Made by a program: the position numbers and the translations under genes. Below, piece by piece: positions 63,714-64,000 of a DNA stretch of 64,000 nucleotides (position 1 is its first letter; the number at the start of each line of letters is the position of its first letter). Under the pieces are notes generated by a model that searched no databases, was not told where the DNA came from, and saw only the letters and a program-made list of their open reading frames with translations. The stretch comes from Granulicella sp. 5B5. GTDB taxonomy: Bacteria > Acidobacteriota > Terriglobia > Terriglobales > Acidobacteriaceae. The DNA lies in assembly GCF_014083945.1 (NCBI RefSeq), contig NZ_CP046444.1, forward strand, positions 1,178,001 through 1,242,000, given 5' to 3'.

Positions 63714-64000
63714 ATGCAAGTCACCATCAACTCCGAGCGTCTCCTCAACGAGCTCCACCACCTCGCCACGCTCACCGACTGCCCACCCGCCACCGACCCC
63801 AGCTTCCCCGCACCCGCCGTCGCCGTCACGCGTATCGTCTTCACCCCGCGCGACCTCGAAGCCCGCGCCTGGCTCATCTCTCTCGCTCAAGCAGCCGGCT
63901 TCCAAACTCGCGTCGACCCCGTCGGCAACATCTTCATCCGCTGGCCGGGCTCCGACGAGGGCCTCGGCGTCGTTGGCACCGGCTCACACACCGACGCCAT
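63714..64000 (+). CDS. M20-family amidohydrolase, N-terminal part (runs off the window)
   Basis: The first 95 residues start MQVTINSERLLNELHHLATL TD and reach GTGSHTDA, the first metal-binding block (S/G-H-x-D). ARAWLISLAQAAGFQTRVDP VGNIFIRWPG is as in allantoate and ureidoglycolate amidohydrolases. It lies after allE, so ureidoglycolate amidohydrolase is the likely role, the last step to glyoxylate and ammonia; this depends on context. The gene continues beyond the window. Confidence 0.8.
   Translation, partial: MQVTINSERLLNELHHLATLTDCPPATDPSFPAPAVAVTRIVFTPRDLEARAWLISLAQAAGFQTRVDPVGNIFIRWPGSDEGLGVVGTGSHTDA

Overview
The window is a GC-rich, gene-dense bacterial chromosome segment, most likely from Acidobacteriota (Terriglobia, Acidobacteriaceae-like). 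The main support is a TIGR03435/DUF3738 protein (a family expanded in soil acidobacteria), an RpoB with a large Cys-rich N-terminal insertion, several Tat- or Sec-exported carbohydrate-acting enzymes, and many short dispersed palindromic repeats. Genus is not decidable from the sequence.

Layout. 1-9.5 kb: the start of a DUF2127 membrane protein, dxs (broken by two single-base gaps), a secreted alpha/beta hydrolase, a DAACS carboxylate symporter, a secreted NTF2-like protein, a glyoxalase-fold protein, a sialate O-acetylesterase and a LacI regulator. 10-37 kb: the translation/transcription superoperon on the minus strand, read right to left: tRNA-Thr(TGT), tRNA-Tyr, tRNA-Thr(GGT), tRNA-Gly, tuf, rpmG, tRNA-Trp, secE, nusG, rplK, rplA, rplJ, rplL, rpoB, rpoC, then an RDD protein. 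The order is classical but it is interrupted twice: by an ArsR/SDR pair between tuf and rpmG, and by about 8.4 kb (truncated toxin with antitoxin, TIGR03435 protein, TIM-barrel isomerase, radical SAM protein, LysR/SDR pair, ribokinase, DUF3050 protein) between rplK and rplA.

37-50 kb: secreted or anchored hypothetical proteins, a sorbosone-dehydrogenase-like protein, a TetR/NAD-binding pair with two palindromic operators, an M23 peptidase, thiL, rsmD, a degenerate site-2-protease-like CBS protein, and rsmI carrying an inserted repeat. 50-55 kb: a sulfur-carrier cysteine module (CysM-like synthase, JAMM protease, ThiS/MoaD carrier with an unusual Cys-rich tail after Gly-Gly, MoeZ-like E1/rhodanese) split by a GH27 alpha-galactosidase. 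55-64 kb: homoserine dehydrogenase, then a purine/ureide degradation cluster (guanine-deaminase-like enzyme, allantoinase, OHCU decarboxylase, HIU hydrolase, cofactor-free uricase, allantoate amidohydrolase, ureidoglycine aminohydrolase and a partial M20 hydrolase) with a GIY-YIG nuclease gene inside it.

Two themes cut across the window. At least six families of short repeats sit at gene borders; one copy lies inside rsmI and one supplies the last codons of the JAMM gene. Four otherwise intact genes (dxs twice, rsmI, allE) each need one base restored in a homopolymer, which points to consensus sequence error rather than decay.
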